Numbered from the stretch's first letter, positions 1-9,105 are shown. The stretch: 64,000 bases of DNA from Spartobacteria bacterium (GCA_003169695.1 PNAS01000034.1:96202-160201); one strand, 5' to 3'. Numbers and translations: made by a program. The notes: generated from the letters alone by a model not told the origin.

Positions 1-1
1 G

Positions 2-2146
2 AACTTCAATTTCACGAGCGGACCCGAGCCTGAACGCATCGAAGGAGCGCGCGCCTCCGCGAACATTTTTACACTCTTCGGTGTGAGGCCGAGTCTTGGG
101 ACGAGTTTTGATGCCGCCGCGACCGACCCGAGCAAAAGCCATGTGGTGGTGCTGAGCGATGCCTTTTTTAAAAATCATTTCGGCGGCGAGCGAACCGCTC
201 TCGGGCAGACGCTCACTTTGAATGACGTTGCCTACACAATTGTCGGCGTCCTCCCGCCTGAATTTCACCTGCCCGCCGCGCGCGAAGGACAGGACCAGCA
301 TTCGCCCAAACTCTGGGTGCCGTACGATTCTTCCGCGACGCAAAATCCGGTCGAAGCGAATCGGCGCAAGATGCAGGTCTACGGCCGGCTGCGCGGCAAC
401 GTCTCGCTGGAACAGGCCCGCGCGGAGATGGACGCAATCGGAAAGCGGCTGGCCGAACGGGACCCGACCCAGAATGCCGGCTTCGGCGTGAATGTCTTCT
501 CTGTCCATGTGGAAAACATGGGCACGGATCTGCGCCGTAACTTATTCGTCATGCTTGCCGCCGTCGGTTTCGTCTTGCTGATCGGCTGTGCGAACGTGGC
601 CAACTTGATGCTCACGCGCGCGACGGCGCGGCAAAAGGAGATGGCGATCCGCAAAGCGCTCGGCGCGGGACGCGGCCGGCTCGTCTCACAATTGCTCGCC
701 GAAAGTTTTTTGCTCAGTGGCGCGGGCGCGGTGCTCGGCCTCGGGCTTGCGCACTTCGGTATCAAACTGCTCGTGGCGCTCAAGCCGGCTGGGATCAACC
801 GGCCGGAAGACATCCAGCTGAATCCGTCCGTGTTTGTTTTTACGATGCTGGTATCAATCGCCGCAGGCATCCTTTTTGGAATTGTTCCGGCGCTGATCGC
901 CGCGCGCACAGATGTAAACGCGCTCCTTAACCAAACCCGCGGCGCGCACTCGGCCACCTCCTCGGGGCGGACGCGGCGCGTGCTCGTCGTCGCGGAAGTA
1001 GCGCTCGCGTGCGTGCTGCTCGTTGGCGCCGCGTTCATGATGAAGAGCCTGTTCGCCGTCTTGAACGTCGATCCCGGTTTTCGCGCGGATCATTTGCTCA
1101 CGATGAAGTTCAGCATGCCGGCCTCCCGCTATGCAAACGACACGCAGATCGCGGCGTTTTGCCGCCAGGCTTTCGAGAAAATATCGGCGCTCCCCGGCGT
1201 CAAGAGCGCCAGCTTTTCCGATGGGCTGCCACTCACACGCCTGCGCATGACCAAGTTCGCGGTCGAAGGACAACCGCCGCCAACACACGGCAGCGAACCG
1301 ACGGCTGACATGCGCGGCATTTTCACGGCTACATATTTCGACACGGTCGGGATGCGGCTGATCGCAGGCCGCGACTTTACCGCCGATGAGCTGGCGAATA
1401 AACAACCGGTCATGGTCATTAACCAAAGCCTGGCCAGACACCTTTGGCCTAACGACGATGCGATCGGCAAACATCTGCGCAACGTCACCTCGAAAGCCGA
1501 CACGCCGCCGGTTGTCTCGACCGTCATCGGTGTGGTCGCCGACACACATCAACAGTCACTGGAAAGCGCCGCGCGGCCGGAGATCACGAAACCGATGGTT
1601 GATTACACGCAGCTTACACTCGCGGTGCGGGGCAACGCGGATCCGGAGGCGCTGATCGCGAGTGTCAAAGGCCAGATTTGGTCGATCGACAAAAATCTTC
1701 CGGTCTTCGAAGTGCGAACAATGGAACAAGTGCTCGATGAAGATACAAGCCAGCGGCGCTTTGAGTCTTTTGTCATGAGCATTTTCGCCAGCCTCGCGTT
1801 GGTGCTCGCGTCGATCGGACTTTTTGGTGTGCTCTCGTCGCTGGTGAGTCAACGCACGCATGAGATCGGCATTCGCATGGCGCTCGGCGCCCAGACGCAA
1901 GACGTGCTGGGCATGGTGCTGGGCGAAGGTTTTCGAATGGTGGTTCTCGGCGTGATCATTGGCGTCGCCGGCGGTATCGCGCTGAGCCGGTATCTTTCCA
2001 GTTTGTTTTTCGGAGTCAGCCCGGCGAGTCCGGCTACGTATTTGCAGGTAGCGCTCTTGATGATTGGCATCGCGTTGGTGGCGTGTTTGCTGCCGGCCTG
2101 GCGTGCGATTCGCGTTAACCCGATGGTCGCGCTGCGCTATGAATGA
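2..2146 (+). CDS. ADOP/MacB-like ABC transporter permease, 5' end outside window
   Basis: The reading frame is open from base 2 and reads NFNFTSGPEPERIEGARAS before the first internal GTG at 83, so the true start lies upstream of the window. The visible part holds the end of the MacB-type periplasmic domain (FGVRPSLG...VVLSDAFFKNHFGG), a central FtsX-like membrane block (LLIGCANVANLMLTRATARQKEMAIRKALGAGRGR) and a second FtsX block at the C-terminus (SQRTHEIGIRMALGAQTQDV...PAWRAIRVNPMVALRYE). This duplicated layout is typical of the about 800-residue ADOP permeases of Acidobacteria and Verrucomicrobia. They resemble the MacB/LolC fold that couples ATP hydrolysis in a separate subunit to periplasmic movement. 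The substrate is unknown and no ATPase gene is visible downstream. Confidence 0.9.
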   Translation, partial: NFNFTSGPEPERIEGARASANIFTLFGVRPSLGTSFDAAATDPSKSHVVVLSDAFFKNHFGGERTALGQTLTLNDVAYTIVGVLPPEFHLPAAREGQDQHSPKLWVPYDSSATQNPVEANRRKMQVYGRLRGNVSLEQARAEMDAIGKRLAERDPTQNAGFGVNVFSVHVENMGTDLRRNLFVMLAAVGFVLLIGCANVANLMLTRATARQKEMAIRKALGAGRGRLVSQLLAESFLLSGAGAVLGLGLAHFGIKLLVALKPAGINRPEDIQLNPSVFVFTMLVSIAAGILFGIVPALIAARTDVNALLNQTRGAHSATSSGRTRRVLVVAEVALACVLLVGAAFMMKSLFAVLNVDPGFRADHLLTMKFSMPASRYANDTQIAAFCRQAFEKISALPGVKSASFSDGLPLTRLRMTKFAVEGQPPPTHGSEPTADMRGIFTATYFDTVGMRLIAGRDFTADELANKQPVMVINQSLARHLWPNDDAIGKHLRNVTSKADTPPVVSTVIGVVADTHQQSLESAARPEITKPMVDYTQLTLAVRGNADPEALIASVKGQIWSIDKNLPVFEVRTMEQVLDEDTSQRRFESFVMSIFASLALVLASIGLFGVLSSLVSQRTHEIGIRMALGAQTQDVLGMVLGEGFRMVVLGVIIGVAGGIALSRYLSSLFFGVSPASPATYLQVALLMIGIALVACLLPAWRAIRVNPMVALRYE

Positions 2147-2270
2147 TATGACAACCCGGGATACCGTTCACCGGAACCGATCGAGGGGAAATTCTTCGAA
2201 GGCGGGTGACGCGGCTGGCCGATCATTTTGATTGATCCGAAATGAGAAAAGCGGCACAGAAAATCGATAT

Positions 2271-2726
2271 ATGAAAAAGGCTTTATGCCTTGCGGTCATC
2301 CTGAGCTTCGCCGGCACGATGAGCGCTTTTTGCGGGCAGCCGTTCGATGCAGCGGCCTGGCGCGGCGTGCAGATCCATGACCTTCCCGCTTTGCAAAAGA
2401 TTGAAAGCTCGCTGGTCGGGAAGGTCGTCGGCGTCCGCATCAATTACAGGGGCGACCGCATCAGCCACCCGAAACCGAATTGGTACGAAAGTTCCATCTG
2501 GCGCTACCGCCTGGGAGAAAAGGATAAGTTCGCTTTTCTTCGTGTCGTGGTGGCGAAAAAAGACCTTCAGTCTTTCAAATCCATTCCGACCGACTTCAAA
2601 TCCCCGACTGAGATCGTCCTTTACGGCCAGGTGGGGCGAGAAACGGAAGCGAATTTTCTCTTCGTTCGATTGTTGGGCCGCAAAGTGACCCTCGACCCTT
2701 CCGGTAACGCCACCGTCGATTGGTAA
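2271..2726 (+). CDS. Exported hypothetical protein, 151 aa
   Basis: The start is set at the ATG at 2271 because it begins a clean signal peptide (MKKALCLAVILSFAGTMSAF); the open frame upstream has no such feature. The mature part is soluble, about 130 residues, with alternating short hydrophobic stretches (FAFLRVVVAKKDLQ, PTEIVLYGQVGRE, FLFVRLLGRKVTL) that suggest a small beta-rich fold. I do not recognise a family. It lies 124 bp after the ADOP permease and 108 bp before a secreted hydrolase, all on the plus strand, but a shared transcript is uncertain because a hairpin repeat lies before the next gene. Confidence 0.7.
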   Translation: MKKALCLAVILSFAGTMSAFCGQPFDAAAWRGVQIHDLPALQKIESSLVGKVVGVRINYRGDRISHPKPNWYESSIWRYRLGEKDKFAFLRVVVAKKDLQSFKSIPTDFKSPTEIVLYGQVGRETEANFLFVRLLGRKVTLDPSGNATVDW

Positions 2727-2768
2727 GATACGCGTAGCAGTATGGCGCCGCACCGTTCGTAAAATGGC

Positions 2769-2820
2769 AGCGCGAGCTTCCAGCTTGCGTCTTTTAGTTC
2801 ACAAGCTGGACGCTTGTGCT
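2769..2820. repeat. Inverted repeat, REP-like hairpin
   Basis: Two 19-base arms (2769-2787 and 2802-2820) are reverse complements apart from three mismatches, separated by a 14-base loop. The core is AGCTTCCAGCTTG on the left and CAAGCTGGACGCT on the right. It sits between two genes on the same strand, ends 14 bases before the next ATG, and has no T-run, so it is more like a dispersed REP palindrome than a simple terminator. Confidence 0.6.
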
Positions 2821-2834
2821 ACTTCAAGAGAACG

Positions 2835-3923
2835 ATGAAGAAGCCAAAGGCGGAATTCGCGCGCATTTTTGCGCTTACATTTTTCCTTGCCGCGATAGGC
2901 CAGTTGCACGCCGCCGATTATCCGGCGCCGGCGGAAGGCGATTACGTAATCCGCAATTTCAAGTTTGCGTCGGGCGAGGCGCTGCCGGAATTGCGCGTCC
3001 ATTATCGGACGATCGGAAAGCTTGCGAAGGATGAGAAGGGCGTCGCTCGGAACGCGGTCCTCATCACGCATGGGACCACGGGCAGCGGTGCGCAATTTAT
3101 TCGGCCGGAATTTGCGGGAGAACTTTTCGGCGCGGGTCAGCCGCTTGATGCCGCGAAATTCTTCATCGTGCTCCCGGATGGCATCGGGCACGGGAAATCG
3201 AGCAAGCCAAGCGATTCCCTGCACGCGAAGTTTCCGCGCTACGGCTACGTCGATATGGTGGAGGCGCAATTTCGATTGCTGACCGACGGCCTGGGCGTAA
3301 CCCATGCACGGCTCGTCATGGGGACGTCGATGGGCGGAATGCACACCTGGCTCTGGGGGGAGACGCACCCGGAGTTCATGGACGCGCTCATGCCGCTGGC
3401 GAGTTTGCCGACACAGATTTCCGGGCGCAACCGCGCGTGGCGCAGGATGATTATGGACGCGATCCGCCGCGATTCCGAATGGCGCGGAGGCGATTATTCC
3501 GCCCAGCCGCAAAGCCTCCGCACCGCCGCGCAAATGCTGTGGTTCATGAGCAGCAATCCGGTCCTGCGCCAGAAGGAATCGCCCACGCTCGCCAAAACCG
3601 ATGAGGCGCTCGATAAATTTGTCGCTGATTATCTAAAGAGCGGCGATGCGAACGACATGCTCTATGCGCTCGAGGCCTCGCGTGATTACGATCCCGGTCC
3701 GGGCCTGGAGAAAATCCGCGCGCCGCTCGTGGCGGTGAATTCGGCGGACGACCTGATCAATCCGCCGGAACTGGGCATTCTCGAGCGCGAAATCAAACGC
3801 GTGGCCAAGGGGCGCGCGGTCGTGATTCCATTGAGCGACAAAACGCGCGGTCACGGGAGCCACACGATCGCGACTCTATGGAAGGGCGAGCTCGAAGCGC
3901 TGTTGAAGCAATCGGAGAAATAG
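2835..3923 (+). CDS. Secreted alpha/beta hydrolase, homoserine O-acetyltransferase (MetX)-like
   Basis: The ATG at 2835 gives a signal peptide (MKKPKAEFARIFALTFFLAAIGQLHA), so the 362-residue protein is probably periplasmic. The fold is that of the MetX branch of alpha/beta hydrolases: LRVHYRTIGKL near the N-terminus, ITHGTTGSG, the nucleophile elbow GTSMGGMHTW (Ser about residue 167), an acid in NSADDLINP and the catalytic His in GHGSHT near the C-terminus. True MetX enzymes are cytoplasmic and acylate homoserine; an exported paralogue more likely hydrolyses or transfers an acyl group on another substrate. The next gene, a thioesterase-fold protein, follows after 28 bp on the same strand. 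Confidence 0.8.
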   Translation: MKKPKAEFARIFALTFFLAAIGQLHAADYPAPAEGDYVIRNFKFASGEALPELRVHYRTIGKLAKDEKGVARNAVLITHGTTGSGAQFIRPEFAGELFGAGQPLDAAKFFIVLPDGIGHGKSSKPSDSLHAKFPRYGYVDMVEAQFRLLTDGLGVTHARLVMGTSMGGMHTWLWGETHPEFMDALMPLASLPTQISGRNRAWRRMIMDAIRRDSEWRGGDYSAQPQSLRTAAQMLWFMSSNPVLRQKESPTLAKTDEALDKFVADYLKSGDANDMLYALEASRDYDPGPGLEKIRAPLVAVNSADDLINPPELGILEREIKRVAKGRAVVIPLSDKTRGHGSHTIATLWKGELEALLKQSEK

Positions 3924-3951
3924 TGCGATCGTTTGACCGCCGCGCTCAGAA

Positions 3952-4398
3952 ATGACCGAATTCGACGCGGAGAAATATCTCCATCAGCAGATTCCGATCA
4001 CCCGCGCGATGGGCGTGCGAGTGGTGGCGCAGGATGAACACCAATTCATCGTTGAAGCGCCGGTCGCGCTGAACTCCAATCATCTGCGCACTGCCTTCGG
4101 CGGAAGCATCAACGCGGTCGCCACTCTCGCCGGCTATGGATGGCTCTGGCTCGGACTGCGAGACCACGCTGTTCACGTCGTCGTCGCGGAAAGCTCGATT
4201 CGATTTCTGCGGCCGGTGCGTGAGACGATTCGCGCGACTTGTCTGCGGCCCAATCACGACGAGTGGACTGCGTTTCAGACTCGATTTGTGGAGAAGGGCA
4301 AAGCACACATTACCGTTCGCGTAAACGTCGTGGAAGAGGGCAAAACGGCGGCGGAATTCGAAGGGATCTTCGTCGCGCGACGCCATCGCGCTCTTTGA
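3952..4398 (+). CDS. Hot-dog thioesterase, YiiD C-terminal type
   Basis: This 148-residue protein has the hot-dog pattern of the YiiD_C putative thioesterases: an N-terminal helix (IPITRAMGVRVV), LNSNHLRTAFGGSINAVATLAGYGWLWL as the central helix region and VAESSIRFLRPVRETIRATC in the following strands. Family members are thought to hydrolyse acyl thioesters, but the physiological substrate is not known. It follows the MetX-like hydrolase by 28 bp on the same strand and is likely cotranscribed. No signal peptide is present, so it acts in the cytoplasm. Confidence 0.75.
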   Translation: MTEFDAEKYLHQQIPITRAMGVRVVAQDEHQFIVEAPVALNSNHLRTAFGGSINAVATLAGYGWLWLGLRDHAVHVVVAESSIRFLRPVRETIRATCLRPNHDEWTAFQTRFVEKGKAHITVRVNVVEEGKTAAEFEGIFVARRHRAL

Positions 4399-4497
4399 CG
4401 AGACTTCTCTGCTCCACCGCCAAAGCGGGGCCCCGCGGACTGAGATTGGGATTGTGGCGTTGGTCGAGTCGTGAAACGTTTCTGGAGGAGAAACACC

Positions 4498-4944
4498 ATG
4501 ATCATCGGAGCCCATTCAATCATTTACAGCAAGAATCCGGACGCCGACCGCGCTTTCCTGCGGGATGTGCTCCATTTGACGAACGTCGAGATTGGCGGCG
4601 GATGGCTGATCTTCGGATTGCCGCCCGCGGAAGTCGCTGTCCACCCATCCAGCAAGAACGATCTGCATGAGTTTTATCTGATGTGTGACGATGTGGAAGT
4701 ATTCGTCGCGCAGATGAAGAAGAAGCGCGTCGCCTGCGGACCGGTTCGGGATCTCCGCTGGGGGCTGCTCTCTGAGCTCACTCTCCCGGGCGGCGGGAAA
4801 CTCGGCGTCTATCAGCCTCGCCACGCGAGGCCGAAGGCGATGAGTGGAAAGAGAGCGGCGCGTAAGTCCGTGAAACGCGCCACGATGAAATCGACGAAAC
4901 CGACCACCGGAAAGCCACCGAGGAAGAAACCCGGAAGCCGGTAA
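4498..4944 (+). CDS. VOC (glyoxalase/bleomycin resistance fold) protein
   Basis: The ATG at 4498 is preceded by a good ribosome site (GGAGGAG at about 4482-4488). Residues 1-110 carry one beta-alpha-beta-beta-beta VOC module pair: AHSIIYSKNPDADRAFLRDVL, GGGWLIFGLPPAEVAVHP, HEFYLMCDDVEVFVAQMKKK and LPGGGKLGVYQPRH. The VOC fold binds a metal and acts in many different reactions, so no substrate can be named. The last 35 residues form a strongly basic tail rich in Lys, Arg, Thr and Pro, unusual for this family and possibly nucleic-acid binding or simply disordered. Confidence 0.75.
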   Translation: MIIGAHSIIYSKNPDADRAFLRDVLHLTNVEIGGGWLIFGLPPAEVAVHPSSKNDLHEFYLMCDDVEVFVAQMKKKRVACGPVRDLRWGLLSELTLPGGGKLGVYQPRHARPKAMSGKRAARKSVKRATMKSTKPTTGKPPRKKPGSR

Positions 4945-4994
4945 TTCTCTAACCGCTGCAGTGAATCTGGCCTGAACGTAACCCCGCGAAGCCG

Positions 4995-5393
4995 CTATTT
5001 TTCTTTCTCCAGCTTGAGCGCCGCGGAGTTCATGCAATAGCGGAGACCAGTCGGTTCGGGCCCGTCCGGGAAGACGTGGCCGAGATGACCGCCGCAGCTG
5101 GCGCACAACACTTCGGTGCGGGTCATCATAAATTTGCGGTCCGTCTCCGTGGCCACGGCTCCCTTCGCAAGCGGCTCGTAGAAACTCGGCCACCCGCTCC
5201 CGGATTCGAACTTCGCTTCCGAGCTAAACAACGGATTCCCGCAGCCCGCGCATTTGTAAACGCCCGAGTCATGCGTGCCGGCATACTCACCGGTAAACGC
5301 TCTCTCAGTCCCCTTCTCGCGCAGGACGTGATACTGCTCCGGCGTCAGCGTCTTTTTCCATTCCTCATCCTCTTTCTCGATTTTCTCGCTCAT
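4995..5393 (-). CDS. msrB: Peptide-methionine (R)-S-oxide reductase, cytoplasmic type
   Basis: The enzyme reduces the R-sulfoxide of oxidised methionine in proteins. The ATG at 5393 is chosen because the protein then begins like standard MsrB; the longer open frame adds only a Cys-rich leader. Two zinc CxxC motifs (CAGC and CASC) and the catalytic Cys in [11 protein letters not shown] are all present, as is the [10 protein letters not shown] substrate loop, giving a complete 132-residue domain. No signal peptide is seen. It lies 31 bp downstream of a DUF1223 gene, which itself follows a TSUP transporter, all on the minus strand. A second DUF1223-msrB pair occurs near 54-55 kb. Confidence 0.93.
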   Translation of the reverse strand: MSEKIEKEDEEWKKTLTPEQYHVLREKGTERAFTGEYAGTHDSGVYKCAGCGNPLFSSEAKFESGSGWPSFYEPLAKGAVATETDRKFMMTRTEVLCASCGGHLGHVFPDGPEPTGLRYCMNSAALKLEKEK

Positions 5394-5424
5394 ATTTTGT
5401 CTTTGATCTTCCAAGCAACTGGCT

Positions 5425-6147
5425 TCACTGCAACCAGCCACCCACGGCCTGGATGGGCTCGATCTGACCCGCCTGCGTCACCCACGCGGCAATAGCGCTC
5501 CGCGAATCGGCGGCCGGCCTCGCTGATTCAGCGGGAAGCCGCAGTTCCTTCATGCCTGATTTCATTCCTTCGTTCATCAACCCAAGCACGACGAAATCGT
5601 GCACCAATTTCCGCCCGCTGTTTTCTCCCGCGGTCACATCCGCGCCGAGCGCAAAACCCAATCGCGCCAGATGGATCTCATAGTGCCGTCCGGCGCTGAT
5701 CGCGGGCCTGAAGGTGGCTGTGACACGCTCTCCATTGATCGTGATTTTCAATACGCCCGGCGTCTCTGTGGCCGCGGGCGGAAGTGCGGCACTACGCCAA
5801 GCCACGCCGTCGAGAACAAAAGCCGGCGTGTAGACGTTTTCGATTCTCCAGCGCGCGGAATAATCGGCCTGCCGCTCGGTCCACGTTTTCGACGCGAAGG
5901 GATCGCGCCAGCCGAGGTGGTCCCAGTAATCGACATGAAATGCGATCGGCACAAAATCCTGCCAGAGCCGCGGCTCGTTTTTCAAATTGCTCAACCATGC
6001 CTCCGCGGGCAGGCAACTGCTGCAACCTTCCGAGGTGAAGAGCTCGAGGAGATGGGTGCGGGCCGGTTTGCTTTCGAAAACGACGGCGCCGCCGTCTGCG
6101 GTCACGGTCCCGAGAAGGGACACGAGAAGCAGAGCGTGCCTGATCAT
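5425..6147 (-). CDS. DUF1223 thioredoxin-like exported protein
   Basis: A short signal peptide ([19 protein letters not shown]) precedes the DUF1223 core: [23 protein letters not shown] with a redox-type CxxC, then [19 protein letters not shown] and [17 protein letters not shown]1223 is regarded as a thioredoxin-fold family without a settled function. The gene is 9 bp after the TSUP transporter and 31 bp before msrB. Because the same DUF1223-msrB order recurs at about 55 kb, a role in supplying electrons or in oxidative repair is plausible, but this is inference. Confidence 0.85.
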   Translation of the reverse strand: MIRHALLLVSLLGTVTADGGAVVFESKPARTHLLELFTSEGCSSCLPAEAWLSNLKNEPRLWQDFVPIAFHVDYWDHLGWRDPFASKTWTERQADYSARWRIENVYTPAFVLDGVAWRSAALPPAATETPGVLKITINGERVTATFRPAISAGRHYEIHLARLGFALGADVTAGENSGRKLVHDFVVLGLMNEGMKSGMKELRLPAESARPAADSRSAIAAWVTQAGQIEPIQAVGGWLQ

Positions 6148-6156
6148 ACTGAAAGG

Positions 6157-6918
6157 CTAAGGCGCGATGATGGACTGCGCGAGCTTCGCGATCAGCGCGC
6201 CCACAATGACGAGGAAAAAAATCCGCACGAACCGGCTCCCTTTCGCAATCGCGAGTCGCGTTCCAATCGTCGCGCCGACAACGCTACAGACCGCCATTGG
6301 TACGGCGTATTGGTAGATGATGTTTCCGCTCCAGCCAAAGTAAATGACCGAAGCGATGTTGGTGGCCCAATTGATCACTTTTGCGGAGGCCGACGCGGAG
6401 AGGAAATCGAATCCGAAAACTCCGACGAAAAGAAAGATGAGAAAGCTGCCGGTGCCCGGTCCGAAGAAGCCGTCGTAGAAACCAAGTCCGGCGCCGATCA
6501 CAACGCCGAGCCATTTCGCCTTTTTCGCCGCGTGCTTGGGCTGGTGAATGAGCCCGAGGTCTTTGACGAAGAAGACATAAATCGCGACCAGGACAAGCAG
6601 CACGAGGACGATTGGGCGCATAAACGCCGTATTGAGGAGCGTGACCGTGCGCGATCCGAGGAAGGAAAAGACGAACGCTGTAATCGAAGCCGGTAGAATG
6701 GTCGACCAATCAATCGCGACATGGCGCGCGTAGCGCTGCACCGCGATCGTTGTTCCGGCACAGGAAGCGAATTTGTTCGTGCCGAGGATCGTCGCGACCG
6801 GCGCGCCCGGCAGCAAAATGAGCATCGCGGGAATTTGGATCAAACCGCCGCCGCCCACGACGGCGTCGATGAAACCGGCCAGGAGTGAAGACCCACAGAG
6901 CAACAGGATCAAGGTCAT
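6157..6918 (-). CDS. TSUP family transporter (TauE/SafE)
   Basis: This 253-residue integral membrane protein has the two-repeat TSUP pattern: AGFIDAVVGGGGLIQIPAMLIL and GTNKFAS in the first half, and GLGFYDGFFGPGTGSFLIFLFV with AKVINWATNIASV in the second. About eight membrane segments are visible. Family members move sulfite, sulfonates or other small anions across the inner membrane. It heads a minus-strand operon with DUF1223 and msrB, so sulfur-related cargo is an attractive but unproven guess. Its promoter region is shared with divergent phoB. Confidence 0.87.
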   Translation of the reverse strand: MTLILLLCGSSLLAGFIDAVVGGGGLIQIPAMLILLPGAPVATILGTNKFASCAGTTIAVQRYARHVAIDWSTILPASITAFVFSFLGSRTVTLLNTAFMRPIVLVLLVLVAIYVFFVKDLGLIHQPKHAAKKAKWLGVVIGAGLGFYDGFFGPGTGSFLIFLFVGVFGFDFLSASASAKVINWATNIASVIYFGWSGNIIYQYAVPMAVCSVVGATIGTRLAIAKGSRFVRIFFLVIVGALIAKLAQSIIAP

Positions 6919-7012
6919 GGCAGATTTACGTCACCAGCCTTCGCTCGCACGCGCTGAAAGTCTAGAACGGGTTGATCGCCGCGGAACATTTCGTCGGCGC
7001 AGGCGGATTATT

Positions 7013-7028
7013 GTCACAATCAGGTGAC
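7013..7028. promoter_or_regulatory. Candidate PhoB site upstream of phoB
   Basis: GTCAC at 7013-7017 and its inverse GTGAC at 7024-7028 begin 11 bp apart, about 56 bp before the phoB ATG. Classical Pho boxes use TGTCA direct repeats with an 11-bp period; here the second half-site is inverted, as it also is upstream of pstS2. It would fit autoregulation of phoBR. Confidence 0.4.
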
Positions 7029-7083
7029 GTTCTTTGACAAGCGGCGTGCGGGTCGGCAAGCTCGGCGAAAGCGCCACGCCGCC

Positions 7084-7770
7084 ATGTCGAGCACAAGAAT
7101 CCTGATCATCGAGGACGAACAAGACGTGATCGATCTGCTTACGCTGAATCTACGGAAAGCCGGCGGGTTTGTGGTGAGCACCGCCACCGAGGGCGCGGCC
7201 GGGCTGCGCAAAGCCCGTGAAGAAATGCCGGCCTTGATCATTCTCGACCTGATGTTGCCCAAAATGCCTGGACTCGAAATTTGCAAAGTCCTGAAGACGG
7301 ATGCCGCCACGCGAAAGATCCCGATCATCATGCTGACCGCGAAAGCGGAGGAAATCGATCGCATCGTCGGTCTGGAATTTGGGGCGGACGATTACGTCAC
7401 GAAACCGTTCAGTCCGCGCGAGCTGATTCTTCGCGTGAACGCGATCTTGCGCCGCGGCAAAGGTGAGGTGGCGGAAGAGAAAATGTCGATCGGCGCGATC
7501 ACGCTCGACCCGGCGCGGCACCACGTTGCCGTCGGCGGAAAACCAGTGCGGCTGACCAGTGTCGAATTCAAACTCCTCAGCATGCTCATGCAGCGGCAGG
7601 GTCGTGTGCAGGCACGCGATCGCCTGCTGAATGAAGTTTGGGGTTACGAAAGTTTGATCGACACTCGCACCGTGGATACACACGTGCGCCGGTTGCGCAA
7701 AAAACTAGGTAAAGCCGCGGTAGCCATCGAGACCGTGCGCGGTTTCGGCTATCGCATCCGGGAAAGCTAA
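7084..7770 (+). CDS. phoB: Phosphate-type response regulator PhoB
   Basis: The OmpR-class regulator has a receiver domain (residues 1-115) with acidic pocket ED, phospho-acceptor Asp in LIILDLMLPKMPG, Thr in IMLTAKAEE and Lys in DDYVTKPFSPREL, and a C-terminal winged helix (residues about 135-225) ending VDTHVRRLRKKLG and TVRGFGYRIRES. The ATG at 7084 is chosen over an upstream frame start because it begins directly with the receiver (MSSTRILIIEDE). It overlaps no gene and is followed 6 bp later by phoR and then pstCAB-phoU. This context supports the phosphate assignment rather than another OmpR-type role. Confidence 0.92.
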   Translation: MSSTRILIIEDEQDVIDLLTLNLRKAGGFVVSTATEGAAGLRKAREEMPALIILDLMLPKMPGLEICKVLKTDAATRKIPIIMLTAKAEEIDRIVGLEFGADDYVTKPFSPRELILRVNAILRRGKGEVAEEKMSIGAITLDPARHHVAVGGKPVRLTSVEFKLLSMLMQRQGRVQARDRLLNEVWGYESLIDTRTVDTHVRRLRKKLGKAAVAIETVRGFGYRIRES

Positions 7771-7776
7771 ACGCTG

Positions 7777-9051
7777 ATGGGCTGGCTTGCGTTTTGCGGG
7801 CTTATCGCGGTCGTGTTTGCGACCGCACTCGCAGTTTGGCGACGATGGATTGCTCCTTGGAAGGATGTGGAAGAGTTGTCCCAGGCCATTGTCGACAGGC
7901 GTCCCCCGCGAAAATTTCTGATCAGCGCCAATCCGCAATCACGGAGCATCGGACTCGCGCTCGAGATGTTGGTCGATCGTCAACGCGAGCTCGAAGAACG
8001 CTTTCGCGAGGGCGAATCTAGCGTTCAAGCGGTCTTCGGCGCGATGCTCGATGGTCTCGTTGTCGTGGACGATCGGCGCCGGGTTCGCATGATGAATCGT
8101 GAATTTCGGCGTGCGTTTGGACTGGAGGAAGCGGAGCCGGGCGAGCCACTCCTCGAGATGATCCGGCACGCATCGGTCGATCGCCTCGTCCTGGAAGCGA
8201 TTCGCGTGCGGGAGCCTCGACGGGAATCAATCCAAATGTCACGCGGCCCGAGCGAGGGTCGCGAAATGGAGGTCAGCGCAGTGCCGCTCGGCGAGAATTC
8301 AGTGCAAACGGAAGGGGCGGTGGTTCTTTTCCATGATGTCACCCAATTGCGGCAGATGGAAGAAATAAGGCGCGATTTTGTCGCGAACGTTTCGCACGAA
8401 CTGCGCACGCCGTTGTCGATCTTCCGGGGTTATCTCGAGACTTTGCTGGACGATCCCCACCAGCCGCCCGGCGAATTGCTCCGCATTCTCGAAGTCATGG
8501 AACGCCACTCCGATCGTTTGTACGCGCTGGTGGAAGATGTGCTGAGTCTGGCACGACTCGAATCGCCGGCGGCCGAGCTTGATTTATCCGAGATCAGTTT
8601 GGCGGAGTTCTTGCAGGAGATCCTGCGCGATTGGGAAAAGCGGCTTGAGGTGAAGCAGCTCAAGTCACGTCTCGATGTCCCATTGGATTTGCCGAAGCTG
8701 GAAGCGGATGAGAGCCGACTTCAGGAAATCATTTACAATCTTCTCGATAACGCCGTGAAATACTCTCAACCGAGCGGCGTGATTACCTTGCGTGCTGCCC
8801 TCGAAGGCGACGGGGTGCGCATAAGTGTTTCCGATGAAGGCATTGGAATTCGCGAGAACGATCTGCCGCGCATCTTCGAGCGTTTCTATCGTGCCGACAA
8901 AGCGCGGAGCCGCGAACTGGGCGGAACGGGATTGGGCCTCTCGATCGTGAAGCACATTGCGCAACTGCATGGCGGCACTGCCCAAGCGCAAAGTGAGCCG
9001 GGTAAAGGCACGACGATCAGCGTGGTTCTTCCTCTAGAGCAGAATAGTTGA
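7777..9051 (+). CDS. phoR: Phosphate-type sensor histidine kinase PhoR
   Basis: One N-terminal membrane helix (GWLAFCGLIAVVFATALAVW) is followed by a linker and a PAS-like domain (residues about 85-190, MLDGLVVVDDRRRVRMMN). HisKA carries the phosphorylated His in FVANVSHELRTPLSIF, and the HATPase has N, G1 and G2 boxes: EIIYNLLDNAVKYS, DEGIGI and ELGGTGLGLSIVKH. There is no extracytoplasmic sensor domain, as in known PhoR, which senses phosphate through the Pst-PhoU complex. It starts 6 bp after phoB and precedes pstC by 91 bp. Confidence 0.92.
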   Translation: MGWLAFCGLIAVVFATALAVWRRWIAPWKDVEELSQAIVDRRPPRKFLISANPQSRSIGLALEMLVDRQRELEERFREGESSVQAVFGAMLDGLVVVDDRRRVRMMNREFRRAFGLEEAEPGEPLLEMIRHASVDRLVLEAIRVREPRRESIQMSRGPSEGREMEVSAVPLGENSVQTEGAVVLFHDVTQLRQMEEIRRDFVANVSHELRTPLSIFRGYLETLLDDPHQPPGELLRILEVMERHSDRLYALVEDVLSLARLESPAAELDLSEISLAEFLQEILRDWEKRLEVKQLKSRLDVPLDLPKLEADESRLQEIIYNLLDNAVKYSQPSGVITLRAALEGDGVRISVSDEGIGIRENDLPRIFERFYRADKARSRELGGTGLGLSIVKHIAQLHGGTAQAQSEPGKGTTISVVLPLEQNS

Positions 9052-9105
9052 GCCGGTTCTTCCGCTCGTCGCATCTTCTCGGATCGGAGGAGTCCGCGTC
9101 CGTCC

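Noticed and set aside
5599-6696. Plus-strand open frame of 365 codons opposite DUF1223 and TSUP
   Set aside because: The composition is dominated by Arg, Glu and Asp as typical for antisense frames; both genes on the other strand are well supported.
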